Positions 33,779-43,500 are shown, numbered from the stretch's first letter. The stretch is DNA of 64,000 bases from Subdoligranulum sp. (GCA_004555405.1 SFIE01000002.1:62001-126000), one strand, 5' to 3'. Program-made: numbers and translations. The notes: generated by a model from the letters alone, not told the origin.

Positions 33779-34807
33779 ATGGCGCTCAATGATATCGGTA
33801 TCGATCTTGGTACAACATCGATCATTATTGCAATGGAGGGCAAGGGCGTGGTGCTCAACCAGCCCAGCATCGTGGCGGTAGATACCCGCCAGAACAAGGT
33901 GTTGGCTGTGGGCGACGACGCACTGGCCATGGTGGGGCGTACCCCCAGCTATATTTCCGCGATCAGCCCGCTTAAGGACGGTGTGATCAGCGATCATATG
34001 CTCACGCGTGAGCTGATCTGCCGCTTTATCCGCAAGGTGAATGCTTCACGCATCAAGCCCCGTGTGGCTGTGTGCGTGCCCGCAGCCATCACCGGCATTG
34101 AAAGCGATGCCGTGGTGGAAGCTGTGATCGCCGCGGGTGCCCGTCAGGTGTATCTGATCGACGAGCCCTTGGCTGCCGCCTTGGGCAGCGACATCGACAT
34201 CACCGCCCCCGAGGGACACATGATTGTGGATATCGGCGGCGGCACCACCGATATTGCCGTGATCAGCCTGGGCGGCAAGGTGAAATCCACCAGCGTGAAT
34301 GTGGCCGGCAACACCTTTGACGATGAGATCCTGAAATATATCCGCGTCAAATTTAATATTGCCATTGGCCAGCGCATGGCCGAAAGCCTGAAAAAGCAGG
34401 TGGCCTGCTGCCCCGAGCTGGATTTCCACGGCGAAATGGAGATCAAGGGCCGCAGCCTGATCACCGGCCTGCCCCAGCGCCTGACCATCACCACGGACGA
34501 TCTGTACGAGCCTGTGTGCATGCTGGTAGAGCAGATCGGCACGGCAGCGCATCAGGTGCTGGAAAAAACGCCCCCCGAGCTGGCGGGCGATATTTACAGC
34601 CAGGGCATCATGCTTACCGGCGGCGGCGCACAGCTGAAAGGCCTGCCGGAGTATATGAGCAAGGCGCTCAAGGTGAAAACCCGCGTTTCGCCCGACCCTG
34701 TGAACTGCGTGGCTTTGGGCACCTCCAAGAGCCTTTCCATGGAAACGCGCTTGGAAACCGGCTTTGTGGACGCCACCCCGCATCTGAGCCACTTCGGCCG
34801 CCGCTGA
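33779..34807 (+). CDS. mreB: Rod-shape-determining protein, MreB/Mbl family
   Basis: 342 aa. Actin-like ATPase motifs are DIGIDLGTTSI (phosphate 1), MIVDIGGGTTDIAVISLGG (phosphate 2) and GIMLTGGGAQLKGLPEY (adenosine). MreB filaments guide cell-wall synthesis along the cell cylinder. There is no mreC or mreD next to it, so this could be the Mbl-type or stand-alone paralog. AAAAGGAG precedes the ATG. It ends at its own terminator. Confidence 0.93.
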   Translation: MALNDIGIDLGTTSIIIAMEGKGVVLNQPSIVAVDTRQNKVLAVGDDALAMVGRTPSYISAISPLKDGVISDHMLTRELICRFIRKVNASRIKPRVAVCVPAAITGIESDAVVEAVIAAGARQVYLIDEPLAAALGSDIDITAPEGHMIVDIGGGTTDIAVISLGGKVKSTSVNVAGNTFDDEILKYIRVKFNIAIGQRMAESLKKQVACCPELDFHGEMEIKGRSLITGLPQRLTITTDDLYEPVCMLVEQIGTAAHQVLEKTPPELAGDIYSQGIMLTGGGAQLKGLPEYMSKALKVKTRVSPDPVNCVALGTSKSLSMETRLETGFVDATPHLSHFGRR

Positions 34808-34828
34808 TCCTGCGCGGCCCGCAAACAA

Positions 34829-34868
34829 AAGCCCCCTGCGCTGCAAAATACAGTGCGGGGACTTTTTC
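34829..34868 (+). terminator. mreB terminator
   Basis: GCCCCCTGCGCTG and CAGTGCGGGGAC arms with one mismatch, followed by TTTTTC. Confidence 0.8.
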
Positions 34869-34927
34869 GTGAAAAACTTTTGCGGTTTTCTGTATTAAAA
34901 ATACTTGTAGATTGGTAGATAAAAAAC

Positions 34928-37537
34928 ATGGCAATGGCAAACGCTGAAACAAAAGAATTCATCGCCCTGCGCGACCGATATATTGAGGCCCGGTTTGGCA
35001 AGCTGAACGACAGGCAAAAAGAGGCCGTGTTCACGGTGGACGGCCCGCTGCTGATCCTGGCCGGTGCAGGAAGCGGCAAAACCACCGTTTTGGTCAACCG
35101 TGTGGCCAACATCATTCGTTTTGGCTCGGTGCATGGCACCGACTGGATGCCCCGCCCTGCCACCGCGCAGGAGCTGCAGACCCTGCGCGATGCCGTGCAA
35201 AACGGCACCGAGCTGCCTGGCTCGATGCAGGGGCTTATGAGCAACAGCCGCATACACCCGTGGAATGTGCTGGCCATTACTTTTACCAACAAGGCAGCCG
35301 GAGAACTGAAAGAGCGCCTGGTGCGTATGCTGGGCGATACAGCCGGGGCCGATGTGAACGCCAGCACCTTCCACTCGGCCTGTGTGCGTATGCTGCGCCG
35401 GGATGCCGAAAAGCTGGGATACCCCAAAAGCTTTACCATTTATGATTCCGACGATCAGCAGCGCGCCATGAAAGAAGTGTATAAAGAGCTTGGCGCCGAC
35501 GATAAGTTTATTCCCGTAAAAAGCGCCATCTCGCAGATCAGCCATCTGAAGGATCAGCTGATCGCCCCCGAAGAGGCCGCCGAAAATGCTTCGGATGCGA
35601 AAAGCCGTTTGGTTTCCAAGCTGTACACGGCTTATGCGGCGCGCCTGAAAAAAGCCGGTGCTATGGATTTTGACGATCTGATCTTCAACATGGTGCTGCT
35701 GCTCAGGCAGGATCAGGAAGTGCGCGAGTATTACCACAACCGTTTCCGCTATGTGCTGGTGGACGAATATCAGGATACCAGCGTGGCACAGTTTGAGCTG
35801 GTGCGCCTGCTGGGCAGCGGCAGCGGCAATGTGTGCGTGGTGGGTGATGACGACCAGTCGATCTATCGTTTCCGCGGTGCGACCATTGAAAATATTCTGA
35901 ACTTTGAAACGCATTTCCCCGGCGCAAAGGTGATCCGGCTGGAACAGAACTACCGCTCTACCAGCAATATTCTGAACGCCGCCAACTGCGTGATCCAGAA
36001 CAATCTGGGCCGCAAGGGCAAAACCCTGTGGACAGACAACGGCACCGGCTGCAAGGTGCAGCATTTTACCGCCGCCAACGAGCAGGACGAAGCCGAGCAT
36101 ATTGCCGCCGAGATCGGCCGCCATTTAAAAGAGGGCGCAAAGCTGCAGGACCATGCGGTGCTGTATCGCATGAATGCGCAGTCCGGCCCGGTGGAAACCT
36201 ATTTTGCCCGGGCAGGCATTCCGTATAAGATCGTGGGCGGCCAGCGCTTTTATGATCGTAAGGAAGTCAAGGATATCCTTTCGTATCTGTCGGTAATCGC
36301 CAACCCGCAGGATGATCTGCGCCTGCGCCGTATCATCAACGAGCCTGCCCGCAAGATCGGCGCCACCACGGTGGACCGTGTGGCCGAGATCGCCTCCGGG
36401 CTGGGCTGCAGTATGCTGGAGGTGTGCGGGCAGGCCGTGCAGTATCCCAGCATTGGCCGTGCCGCCGGGGCGCTGAATGCGTTTTATGCCCTGTATCGAA
36501 AGCTGGAAGAAAAAAGCACCGCCCTGCCGCTGGATGAATTTGTGCAGGATGTGATCGAGGATACCGGCTACAAGGCCATGCTGGAAAAGGAAGGCGAAGA
36601 AGGCCAGACCCGCTTGGAAAACATTGGCCAGCTGGTGAGCGCCGTGAAAACCTATCAGCAGGAGCGCGGCGAGGAAGCTACGCTGGCAGGATATCTGGAG
36701 GAAGTGGCGCTGATCAGCGACATTGACAGCTACAACGGCGATGCAGATGTGGTGGTTATGATGACCATGCACGCTGCCAAGGGCCTGGAATTTCCGTATG
36801 TGTTCATCATTGGCATGGAAGAAGGCATTTTCCCCGGAGAAATGGCAAAATATTCCGAGGAAGATATGGAAGAGGAACGCCGCCTTTGCTATGTGGGCAT
36901 CACGCGCGCCAAAAAAGAGCTGTGCCTTTGCAGCAGCCGCAGCCGACTGCTGTTTGGCCGCACCCAGCGCAATATGCCCTCGCGCTTTGTTTCCGAGATC
37001 GACGAGGATCTTTTGGACGAACAGGAAAGTGATAAGCTGGCAGGCGGCTATGGCTATGCCGAACGATATGACCGCACGATCCCCGGCGGGGCCTCGGGCT
37101 ACAGCGGCCGCAGCAGCGGCTATACGCCCTATCACGCCCCCGAAGGCCGGGCGGCCCGGGCCGAAAGCGGCTATACGCCCTATCGTGCGCCCGAGGGCGG
37201 CGGATGGAGCGGCAGCCCCCGCAGCGCCTATCTGAACAGCGAATACAACCGGTATGTGCCCAAAGGGCCAAGCCCCTTTGGCGCAAGTACCGTTTCGGCA
37301 GGAAGCTGCCCCCCGCCCAAGCCCAAGGCCGGTGCGGCCAAGCCTGCCGATGCACAGGATAAAAGCTTTGCCCTCGGCGATATCGTGGTACACAAAACCT
37401 TTGGCCGCGGCCGCGTGGTCAAGGTGACCCCCGTGGCGGGCGATCATATTGTGGAGATCGCCTTTGAAAAGGTGGGCACCAAGAAAACCATGGCCAACTA
37501 TGCCCCGCTTACCAAGGAAAGCAACACACAGGAATAA
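34928..37537 (+). CDS. pcrA: UvrD/PcrA-type DNA helicase
   Basis: 869 aa. SF1A motifs are in order: ILAGAGSGKTTVL (Walker A, near 45), AITFTNKAAGELKER, VDEYQDTSVAQ (Walker B), GDDDQSIYRFRGA, LEQNYRST, MMTMHAAKGLEF and YVGITRAKKEL. It unwinds DNA 3' to 5' in repair and at stalled transcription complexes. The C-terminus has a glycine- and tyrosine-rich linker in which SGYTPYxAPEG is repeated, then a tudor-like domain (FGRGRVVKV) that in PcrA contacts RNA polymerase. The ribosome site before the ATG is poor, which is unlike its neighbours. The thyX gene follows after 12 bases. Confidence 0.95.
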   Translation: MAMANAETKEFIALRDRYIEARFGKLNDRQKEAVFTVDGPLLILAGAGSGKTTVLVNRVANIIRFGSVHGTDWMPRPATAQELQTLRDAVQNGTELPGSMQGLMSNSRIHPWNVLAITFTNKAAGELKERLVRMLGDTAGADVNASTFHSACVRMLRRDAEKLGYPKSFTIYDSDDQQRAMKEVYKELGADDKFIPVKSAISQISHLKDQLIAPEEAAENASDAKSRLVSKLYTAYAARLKKAGAMDFDDLIFNMVLLLRQDQEVREYYHNRFRYVLVDEYQDTSVAQFELVRLLGSGSGNVCVVGDDDQSIYRFRGATIENILNFETHFPGAKVIRLEQNYRSTSNILNAANCVIQNNLGRKGKTLWTDNGTGCKVQHFTAANEQDEAEHIAAEIGRHLKEGAKLQDHAVLYRMNAQSGPVETYFARAGIPYKIVGGQRFYDRKEVKDILSYLSVIANPQDDLRLRRIINEPARKIGATTVDRVAEIASGLGCSMLEVCGQAVQYPSIGRAAGALNAFYALYRKLEEKSTALPLDEFVQDVIEDTGYKAMLEKEGEEGQTRLENIGQLVSAVKTYQQERGEEATLAGYLEEVALISDIDSYNGDADVVVMMTMHAAKGLEFPYVFIIGMEEGIFPGEMAKYSEEDMEEERRLCYVGITRAKKELCLCSSRSRLLFGRTQRNMPSRFVSEIDEDLLDEQESDKLAGGYGYAERYDRTIPGGASGYSGRSSGYTPYHAPEGRAARAESGYTPYRAPEGGGWSGSPRSAYLNSEYNRYVPKGPSPFGASTVSAGSCPPPKPKAGAAKPADAQDKSFALGDIVVHKTFGRGRVVKVTPVAGDHIVEIAFEKVGTKKTMANYAPLTKESNTQE

Positions 37538-37549
37538 GGAGAATTTTTC

Positions 37550-38332
37550 ATGCTGAAAGTGGAACTGATCGCGCATACGCCCGAGCCGGAAAAGGTGGTG
37601 GCAGCGGCAGCCAAGCTGTGCTATTCGGATGCCCACATCGACACCCTGCTGGAAGGGCTTACCCCTGAAAAAACCACCAATTTCTTAAAAATGCTCTCGG
37701 ATCTGGGGCACGCCAGCCCCACCGAGCACGCCAGCTTTACCTTTGGCATCGAGGGGGTTTCGCGCACGCTGCTGGCACAGATCACCCGACACCGCATTGC
37801 AAGCTTCAGCGTGCAGAGCCAGCGCTATGTGCGGCTGGATGATTTTCACTATGTGATCCCCCCCGAGATCGAAAAAGACCCCGAGGCTAAAAAAATCTTT
37901 ATCGACAGCATGAACGAGGAGGCCAAGCGCTATTTAACGCTGGCCGCACAGCTGGAAAAAACACATTTTGAAGCCCTGACCGCCGCCGGAATGAATGAAA
38001 AAGCCGCCCGCAGCAAGGCAAGCAAAATGGCAAACGAGGATGCCCGCTTTGTGCTGCCCAACGCCTGCGAAACCAAGATGGTGGTCACCATGAACGCCCG
38101 CAGCCTGCAAAACTTTTTTGATCTGCGCTGCTGCAACCGCGCCCAGTGGGAGATTCGCGCCTGCGCCGAGCAAATGCTGGCATTGGTGCTGCCCGTGGCC
38201 CCCACGCTGTTTGCCCAAAGCGGCCCGCGCTGCCTGCGCGGTGCGTGCCCCGAAGGCCGCATGAGCTGCGGAAAAGCCCAAGAGGTGCGCCAAAGATACC
38301 GCGCCCTGCGGGGAGAGGAGCAAGCCTTATGA
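37550..38332 (+). CDS. thyX: Flavin-dependent thymidylate synthase
   Basis: 260 aa. The ThyX signature RHRIASFSVQSQRY (RHRxxSxxxxSxR) is at residues 78-91. It makes dTMP from dUMP using methylene-tetrahydrofolate and FADH2, without depending on ThyA. A stretch NARSLQNFFDLRCCNRAQWEIR completes the conserved substrate site. AAGGAG precedes the ATG. Its stop overlaps the start of tmk by four bases, so the enzyme that makes dTMP and the kinase that uses it are translationally coupled. Confidence 0.97.
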   Translation: MLKVELIAHTPEPEKVVAAAAKLCYSDAHIDTLLEGLTPEKTTNFLKMLSDLGHASPTEHASFTFGIEGVSRTLLAQITRHRIASFSVQSQRYVRLDDFHYVIPPEIEKDPEAKKIFIDSMNEEAKRYLTLAAQLEKTHFEALTAAGMNEKAARSKASKMANEDARFVLPNACETKMVVTMNARSLQNFFDLRCCNRAQWEIRACAEQMLALVLPVAPTLFAQSGPRCLRGACPEGRMSCGKAQEVRQRYRALRGEEQAL

Positions 38333-38994
38333 AAGGCAAACTGATCGTGATCGAAGGGCTGGACGGCAGCGGCAAGGCCACGCAGGCGGCGCTGCTGGCC
38401 GAGGCCCTCAAGGCACGGGGCTGCCGTGTGATGCAGGTGAGCTATCCCAATTATCAAAGCGAGGCCGCAGGCCCCGTAAAAATGTATCTGCGCGGTGAAT
38501 TCGGCCAGCATCCCGACGATGTGAACGCCTATGCGGCCTCCAGCCTGTATGCAGTGGACCGCTTTGCCGATTACAAAAAAAACTGGCAGCAGTTTTACGA
38601 GCAGGGCGGCATTGTGATCGCCGACCGCTACACCACCAGCAACGCTGTGCACCAGTGCAGCAAAAAGCCCCCCGAGGAATGGCAGGACTTTTTGGACTGG
38701 CTGTTTGATTTTGAATACGAAAAAATCGGCATTCCCGCCCCGGATGCAGTGGTGTATCTGCGGGTAGACCCCACGCTCAGCCAAAAGCTGATGACCGGGC
38801 GCTACCACGGCGATGAAAGCAAAAAAGACATTCACGAAAAAGATCTGGACTATCTGGCCCGCAGCCGCGCCGCCGCCGAGCATTGCGCCAAAGCCTTTGG
38901 CTGGCGCGTGGTGGAGTGTGAGCGGGGCGGTGAAATGAAAAGCGTGGAAAGCATTGCACAGGCGGTTCTGCACGCTTTGCAGGATCTGGTGTGA
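38329..38994 (+). CDS. tmk: Thymidylate kinase
   Basis: 221 aa. P-loop VIEGLDGSGKAT at residues 7-18, then IVIADRYTTSNAVHQ, the conserved DR(Y/F) substrate motif, and VYLRVDP. It phosphorylates dTMP to dTDP. The true ATG at 38329 overlaps the thyX stop (ATGA) and has GGAGAGGAG upstream; the longer open frame starting at 38146 lies inside thyX and is not used. It forms a small dTTP-supply operon with thyX. Confidence 0.95.
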   Translation: MKGKLIVIEGLDGSGKATQAALLAEALKARGCRVMQVSYPNYQSEAAGPVKMYLRGEFGQHPDDVNAYAASSLYAVDRFADYKKNWQQFYEQGGIVIADRYTTSNAVHQCSKKPPEEWQDFLDWLFDFEYEKIGIPAPDAVVYLRVDPTLSQKLMTGRYHGDESKKDIHEKDLDYLARSRAAAEHCAKAFGWRVVECERGGEMKSVESIAQAVLHALQDLV

Positions 38995-39030
38995 CCGCAT
39001 TTGAACCAAACCCAAAAAGGGGGAAAGTAT

Positions 39031-39855
39031 ATGGCACGAAAAGCAACCCTGCAGGATCTGGAGCGTTATCAGCTCATCTGGGCCGAAGCCTTCGGTGATC
39101 CTGCCGAATTCAGCAAAATGGTTTTTGAAAAGTTTGCCGGGCCCGGCAATGTGTATGTGGAGGAAGCCGAGGGCCGCGTGGCGGCCATTCTTTCGGCGGT
39201 GCCCTGCACATTAAAAGGCCGAAAGGGATTTTATTTTTACGGCCTTGCCACCGAAAAAAGCCAGCAGGGCAAGGGCCTGATGAAAAGCCTGATGGCATTT
39301 GCCGAAAACGCCCTGCACACCGAGGGGGCCGAATTTGTGTGCCTGATCCCGGCTTCGGAAAGCCTGTTCGGCTTTTACGAAAAGCAGGGCTGGCAGCGCG
39401 CTTTCGCCCTGCGCAGCCTCACACGCCCCATCAAAAAGAATCTGTGGGCGCAGGCTGAATTTGACAGCTGCACCGCAGGCCAGCTGCTGGAGCTGCGCAA
39501 ACAATACAGCCCCGACAGTGTGCTGCTGGACAAAAACCGCATGATCCAGGTGCTTACCAATTTGTACTCCGGCGGCATCACAGTGGTTTCTAATAAGGAC
39601 GGCTACGCCCTGTATTTTGAAAAAGACGGCGTGCTGGATGTGATCGAGATCTTTGCCGAGGGCGAGCGCGCAGCCGAAAAACTGCTGGAAGCCGCCCGTG
39701 AAAAGGTGGGGGCGGAAACCGCCCGCATCACGGTGGGCACAGGCTCGGTGCTGTTTTTGGGCGAAGGCAAGCCGCAGGACTACGGCATGATCAAGTTTTT
39801 GGGCCAGCCTTTTGATATTTTCGAGTGCTATATGCGCTTGATGCTGGATAACTAA
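39031..39855 (+). CDS. GNAT family acetyltransferase
   Basis: 274 aa. The N-terminal half is a GNAT domain: YFYGLATEKSQQGKGLMKSLM is the acetyl-CoA pyrophosphate loop (Q/RxxGxG/A) and VCLIPASESLFGFYEKQGWQ the following strand and helix. The C-terminal half (from about residue 130) is an SCP2-like or second GNAT-type extension with no clear motif. The start at 39031 has AAAGGGGG upstream; TTG 39001 is an unlikely alternative. It probably continues the thyX-tmk transcript. Substrate unknown. Confidence 0.85.
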   Translation: MARKATLQDLERYQLIWAEAFGDPAEFSKMVFEKFAGPGNVYVEEAEGRVAAILSAVPCTLKGRKGFYFYGLATEKSQQGKGLMKSLMAFAENALHTEGAEFVCLIPASESLFGFYEKQGWQRAFALRSLTRPIKKNLWAQAEFDSCTAGQLLELRKQYSPDSVLLDKNRMIQVLTNLYSGGITVVSNKDGYALYFEKDGVLDVIEIFAEGERAAEKLLEAAREKVGAETARITVGTGSVLFLGEGKPQDYGMIKFLGQPFDIFECYMRLMLDN

Positions 39856-39913
39856 GGCACTGCCGCCAACACCCCCGGCGGCGCTGCCCCAATAAAAGAA
39901 AAGAAGGAAAATC

Positions 39914-41065
39914 ATGGATCAGCAAAATAAAAACATTGCAAACGACCGCAAGAAAAAACGCGGCTTTTCCAAGGGCCGCGCCGTGCTGCTGGCAGTGGTG
40001 GCCGTGGTGGCGGTGGCCGCTGCTGCAGCCGCCAGTGCGCTGGGCGAAATTGACGGCCGCCACGCCGATGAAAGCGCCGAGATCACCGTTTCGGTGCCCC
40101 AGGGCGCAGGCACGGGCACGGTGGCCAGACTGCTGGAGGAAAGCGGTGTGATCCGCCATGCCTCGCTCTACAAGCTGTACATTCGCCAAACCGGCCAGGG
40201 CGGGCAGCTGCAGTACGGCGATTTTACGCTGTATAAGGGCGAAAGCTATGCCGATATCACGGCGGCGCTCAGCCAGTATGCGGCGGCCGACACGGTGCGC
40301 ATCACCTTCCCGGACGGCAACACCGCACTGGATTTTGCCGCCCGCATGGAGCAGGCGGGCCTTTGCACTGCCGAGGAGTTTTTGGCCTGTGCCAACGGTG
40401 AGGACGGCAGCGATTTCAGCCAGTACCGCTTCTGGAACGAAATGCAGGACGATAAAAACTATTTCATGCGCTGCGAGGGATATCTGTATCCCGAAACCTA
40501 TGAGTTCTATAAGGATGATACCGTGTACAACTATGTGGACACATTCTATTCGCATTTTAACAGCAAGGTAACGGACGATCTGTATACCCGCATGGACGAG
40601 CTGGGCATGAGCCTGCACGACACCATTGTGCTGGCCAGCTTTGTGCAGGAGGAAGCAGGCAACGAGGAAAATGCCCATGTTTCGGCGGTGTTCCACAATC
40701 GTTTGGCCCCGGGCTCGCCCTATCCCCGCCTGGAAAGCAACGCCAGCAGCTATGTGCAAGACCCCGACGACAACAACTATATCTACAACTGGATCGCACC
40801 GTATTACGGCGGATGGGATAATATTCCGGCAGAAATATACAACGCGTATAACACTTATGAGATCAGCGGCCTGCCCGCAGGCGCTATTTCCAACCCCGGC
40901 TACGATGCCATCTATGCGGCGCTGTATCCCGAAGAGCCTGATGCAAACGGCCCTTACTATTTCTTTGTCACCGATAAAACCGGCCGCTACTACTATGGCC
41001 GCACGGTGGAGGAGCACAACCAAAATTGCAGCAAGGCCTGGGCTGTGAATGCTAAACTGAAGTAA
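39914..41065 (+). CDS. mltG: Endolytic murein transglycosylase
   Basis: 383 aa. One N-terminal membrane segment (residues about 20-42) is followed by the YceG/MltG domain. LASFVQEEAGNEE near 245 carries the catalytic glutamate, and SGLPAGAISNPG is the conserved C-terminal signature. MltG cuts nascent glycan strands and is thought to set their length. AAGAAGG precedes the ATG. It is 15 bases from the U32 peptidase gene, a pairing that is common in Firmicutes. Confidence 0.93.
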   Translation: MDQQNKNIANDRKKKRGFSKGRAVLLAVVAVVAVAAAAAASALGEIDGRHADESAEITVSVPQGAGTGTVARLLEESGVIRHASLYKLYIRQTGQGGQLQYGDFTLYKGESYADITAALSQYAAADTVRITFPDGNTALDFAARMEQAGLCTAEEFLACANGEDGSDFSQYRFWNEMQDDKNYFMRCEGYLYPETYEFYKDDTVYNYVDTFYSHFNSKVTDDLYTRMDELGMSLHDTIVLASFVQEEAGNEENAHVSAVFHNRLAPGSPYPRLESNASSYVQDPDDNNYIYNWIAPYYGGWDNIPAEIYNAYNTYEISGLPAGAISNPGYDAIYAALYPEEPDANGPYYFFVTDKTGRYYYGRTVEEHNQNCSKAWAVNAKLK

Positions 41066-41080
41066 AAAGGAGAAAAAATT

Positions 41081-42310
41081 ATGCTGCCGGTTCCGGAATT
41101 GCTTTCCCCGGCTGGGGATCTGGAAAAATTGCAATATGCCTTCCGCTTTGGTGCGGATGCCGTTTACTGTGCGCTGCCGGAGTTCGGTATGCGTTCTGCC
41201 CCGCAAAACTTCACGGTGGAGCAGCTGGCCGAGGGCTGTGTGTATGCCCATGCCCGCGGCAAAAAGGTGTATCTTACCATGAACACGCTGCCCACCAATG
41301 CCGAGGCAGACCGCTTGGAGGAAACCGTAAAAAATGCAGCCGGTGCAGGCGTGGATGCTTTTATCGTGGCCGACCTGGGGGTGCTGGAGGCGGTGAAAAA
41401 GCATGCCCCCGGCGTGGATATCCATTTTTCCACCCAAACGGGCATCACCAACTACGCCAGCGCCACGGCGGCGTATCATCTGGGGGCCAAGCGCGTGGTG
41501 CTGGCTCGGGAAATGAGCCTGGAGGATATTGCCATTCTGCGCGACAAAACACCGCCGGAGCTGGAGATCGAGGCCTTTGTACACGGCGCCATGTGCATGA
41601 GCATTTCGGGCCGCTGCCTGATCTCCAACTATCTGGCCGGGCGTGACGGCAACCGCGGCCAGTGCGCCCAGCCCTGCCGCTGGAAGTATTACCTGATGGA
41701 GGAGACCCGCCCCGGGCAGTATTTCCCCGTTGGAGAAAACGAAAACGGCAGCTATATTCTGAATGCCGACGATCTTTGCACAGCGCCGTTTATTGACCTT
41801 ATCTGCAAAGCGGGCGTGGACAGTTTAAAAATTGAGGGCCGTGCCAAAACGCTGTATTATGTTTCCAGCGTAACGGCGGCCTATCGCAGGGCGCTGGATG
41901 CCTTTTTGGAAAACCCCGCCGCCGACTACGATGTGCCCGATGAAGTGGTGGACGAGCTGGACAAAACCAGCCACCGCCATTATTCGCCCGGGTTTTACTT
42001 TGGGCCAAAAGGCGCAAAGCAGCACAGCGAAAACGGCCTTGGCTATGTGCGCAACTGGGAATTCATGGGCATTGTGGACCACTGGGAAAACGGCATTGCC
42101 CACTGCATTCAGCGCGGGCGCTTTTTTGCGGGGGATGAGATCGAGGCCCTTATGCCCGGCAAGGGCAGCATGAGCCTGCGCCCGGAATGGATCAAAAACG
42201 AGGAGGGCGAAGCCGTGCCCAGCACCAACCGTGCGGAGATGCGCTATACGATCCCCTGCGAAGCGGAGCTGCCGCCTTACACCCTGCTGCGCAAGAAAAG
42301 CGAAAAGTAA
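41081..42310 (+). CDS. U32 family peptidase / prephenate-independent hydroxylation-type protein
   Basis: 409 aa. PVPELLSPAGDLEKLQYAFRFGADAVYCA is the U32 N-terminus; FVHGAMCMSISGRCLISN and NRGQCAQPCRWKYYLMEE hold the conserved cysteines thought to bind an Fe-S cluster; LKIEGRAKTLYYV is the third signature. The family includes RlhA and TrhP, which hydroxylate rRNA and tRNA, so the old peptidase label may be misleading. It is cotranscribed with mltG. AAAAGGAG precedes the start. Confidence 0.9.
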   Translation: MLPVPELLSPAGDLEKLQYAFRFGADAVYCALPEFGMRSAPQNFTVEQLAEGCVYAHARGKKVYLTMNTLPTNAEADRLEETVKNAAGAGVDAFIVADLGVLEAVKKHAPGVDIHFSTQTGITNYASATAAYHLGAKRVVLAREMSLEDIAILRDKTPPELEIEAFVHGAMCMSISGRCLISNYLAGRDGNRGQCAQPCRWKYYLMEETRPGQYFPVGENENGSYILNADDLCTAPFIDLICKAGVDSLKIEGRAKTLYYVSSVTAAYRRALDAFLENPAADYDVPDEVVDELDKTSHRHYSPGFYFGPKGAKQHSENGLGYVRNWEFMGIVDHWENGIAHCIQRGRFFAGDEIEALMPGKGSMSLRPEWIKNEEGEAVPSTNRAEMRYTIPCEAELPPYTLLRKKSEK

Positions 42311-42374
42311 CACCTTCAGAAAAGGCCGGATCAAATTCGGCCGAACAAAACACGGCTGCATCCTATATAAAACA

Positions 42375-42417
42375 GCAAGCCGCTGCTCCTGTAAAAAAGA
42401 GCAGCGGCTTTTTGCGT
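42375..42417 (+). terminator. Terminator after the U32 gene
   Basis: AAGCCGCTGCTC and GAGCAGCGGCTT arms followed by TTTTGCG. Confidence 0.9.
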
Positions 42418-42456
42418 AAAAAGGCTTTGCGGCACAGAACAAACGAACGGGCCCTC

Positions 42457-42485
42457 TTGCCATAAAAGGCAAAATACAATATAGT
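42457..42485 (+). promoter_or_regulatory. Promoter of the EamA transporter gene
   Basis: TTGCCA (42457-42462), 17 bases, TATAGT (42480-42485). Confidence 0.7.
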
Positions 42486-42531
42486 AATAACAATATGCGA
42501 TTTACACAGGATCTGTTGAAGGGCTGATGGG

Positions 42532-43428
42532 ATGGAACAAAAACAAATTTTCAAGGGGGCAGCGCTTGCGTGCCTGGGCGCATTCGGCTGGGGCATATCC
42601 GGCATTTGCAGCCAGTATCTTTTTATGCACTATGATCTTGCGGCCGACTGGCTGACGGCGGTGCGAATGGTGCTTTCGGGGATCGTGCTTCTTGCCACGG
42701 CGCTTCCCAAGGAGCACACACGGGTTTTCAAAATCTGGAAGGTGCGCCGCGATGTGCTGTGGCTGCTGGCCTTTGCGCTGACGGGGCTTTTGCTGTGCCA
42801 ATACAGCTTTTTGGCGGCCATCAAATATACCAACTCGGCCACAGCCACGGTGCTGCAAAGCCTGAATGTGGTGCTGATGGCGGCGGTGATGGCGGTTTGG
42901 AACCGAAAGCGCATGGAAAATGTGCAGATCGCAGCGGTGGTTCTGGCGCTCAGCGGCACCTATCTCATCGCCACCAAGGGCAGCCTTACCAGCATCAGGC
43001 TTTCGGCGGCAGGGCTGATCTTCGGCATTCTTTCGGCGGTGGGCGTGGTGACCTATACGCTGCTGTCGCGGCCCATCATTGGCACTTGGGGCAACGTCAC
43101 GGTCACCGGCTGGGGAATGCTGGTGGGCGGCACGGTGCTTTTTGCACTCACAAAGGCGTGGAACCTTCCCCAAAATCTGGATGGCATGGCGTGGCTGATG
43201 ATCGCGGTGATCGTGCTGGTGGGCACGGCCATCGGCTTTTCGGTGTTTTTGGAAAGCGTTCGCTACATTGGCCCGGTAAAGGCTACGCTGATCGGCTGCC
43301 TTGAGCCCGTAACGGCCACAGTTTTATCTGCGGCTTTGTTCCAAACGCGTTTTTCCTGGGCTGAGCTGCTGGGCTTTGGCTTTGTTTTGCTCACGGTGTT
43401 CCTTTCGGTTTTCCAAAAGAAGCACTAA
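42532..43428 (+). CDS. EamA/DMT-family transporter
   Basis: 298 aa, ten hydrophobic segments in two EamA repeats of five. The first repeat shows WGISGICSQYLF and LQYTNSATATVLQSLNVVL-like features of the drug/metabolite transporter superfamily; the second ends ATLIGCLEPVTATVLSAALF, the typical EamA helix pair. It exports or imports a small metabolite; the substrate is unknown. It is monocistronic with its own promoter and a shared terminator. Confidence 0.9.
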   Translation: MEQKQIFKGAALACLGAFGWGISGICSQYLFMHYDLAADWLTAVRMVLSGIVLLATALPKEHTRVFKIWKVRRDVLWLLAFALTGLLLCQYSFLAAIKYTNSATATVLQSLNVVLMAAVMAVWNRKRMENVQIAAVVLALSGTYLIATKGSLTSIRLSAAGLIFGILSAVGVVTYTLLSRPIIGTWGNVTVTGWGMLVGGTVLFALTKAWNLPQNLDGMAWLMIAVIVLVGTAIGFSVFLESVRYIGPVKATLIGCLEPVTATVLSAALFQTRFSWAELLGFGFVLLTVFLSVFQKKH

Positions 43429-43445
43429 ACCGGTTATACGATCAA

Positions 43446-43493
43446 AAATGCCCGAAGCACTGTGCGCATCACAGCAGCTTCGGGCATTTTTCA
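43446..43493. terminator. Bidirectional terminator
   Basis: AAAAATGCCCGAAGC and GCTTCGGGCATTTTT arms, A and T runs on both sides, between the convergent EamA and phosphatase genes. Confidence 0.9.
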
Positions 43494-43500
43494 GCAAAAT

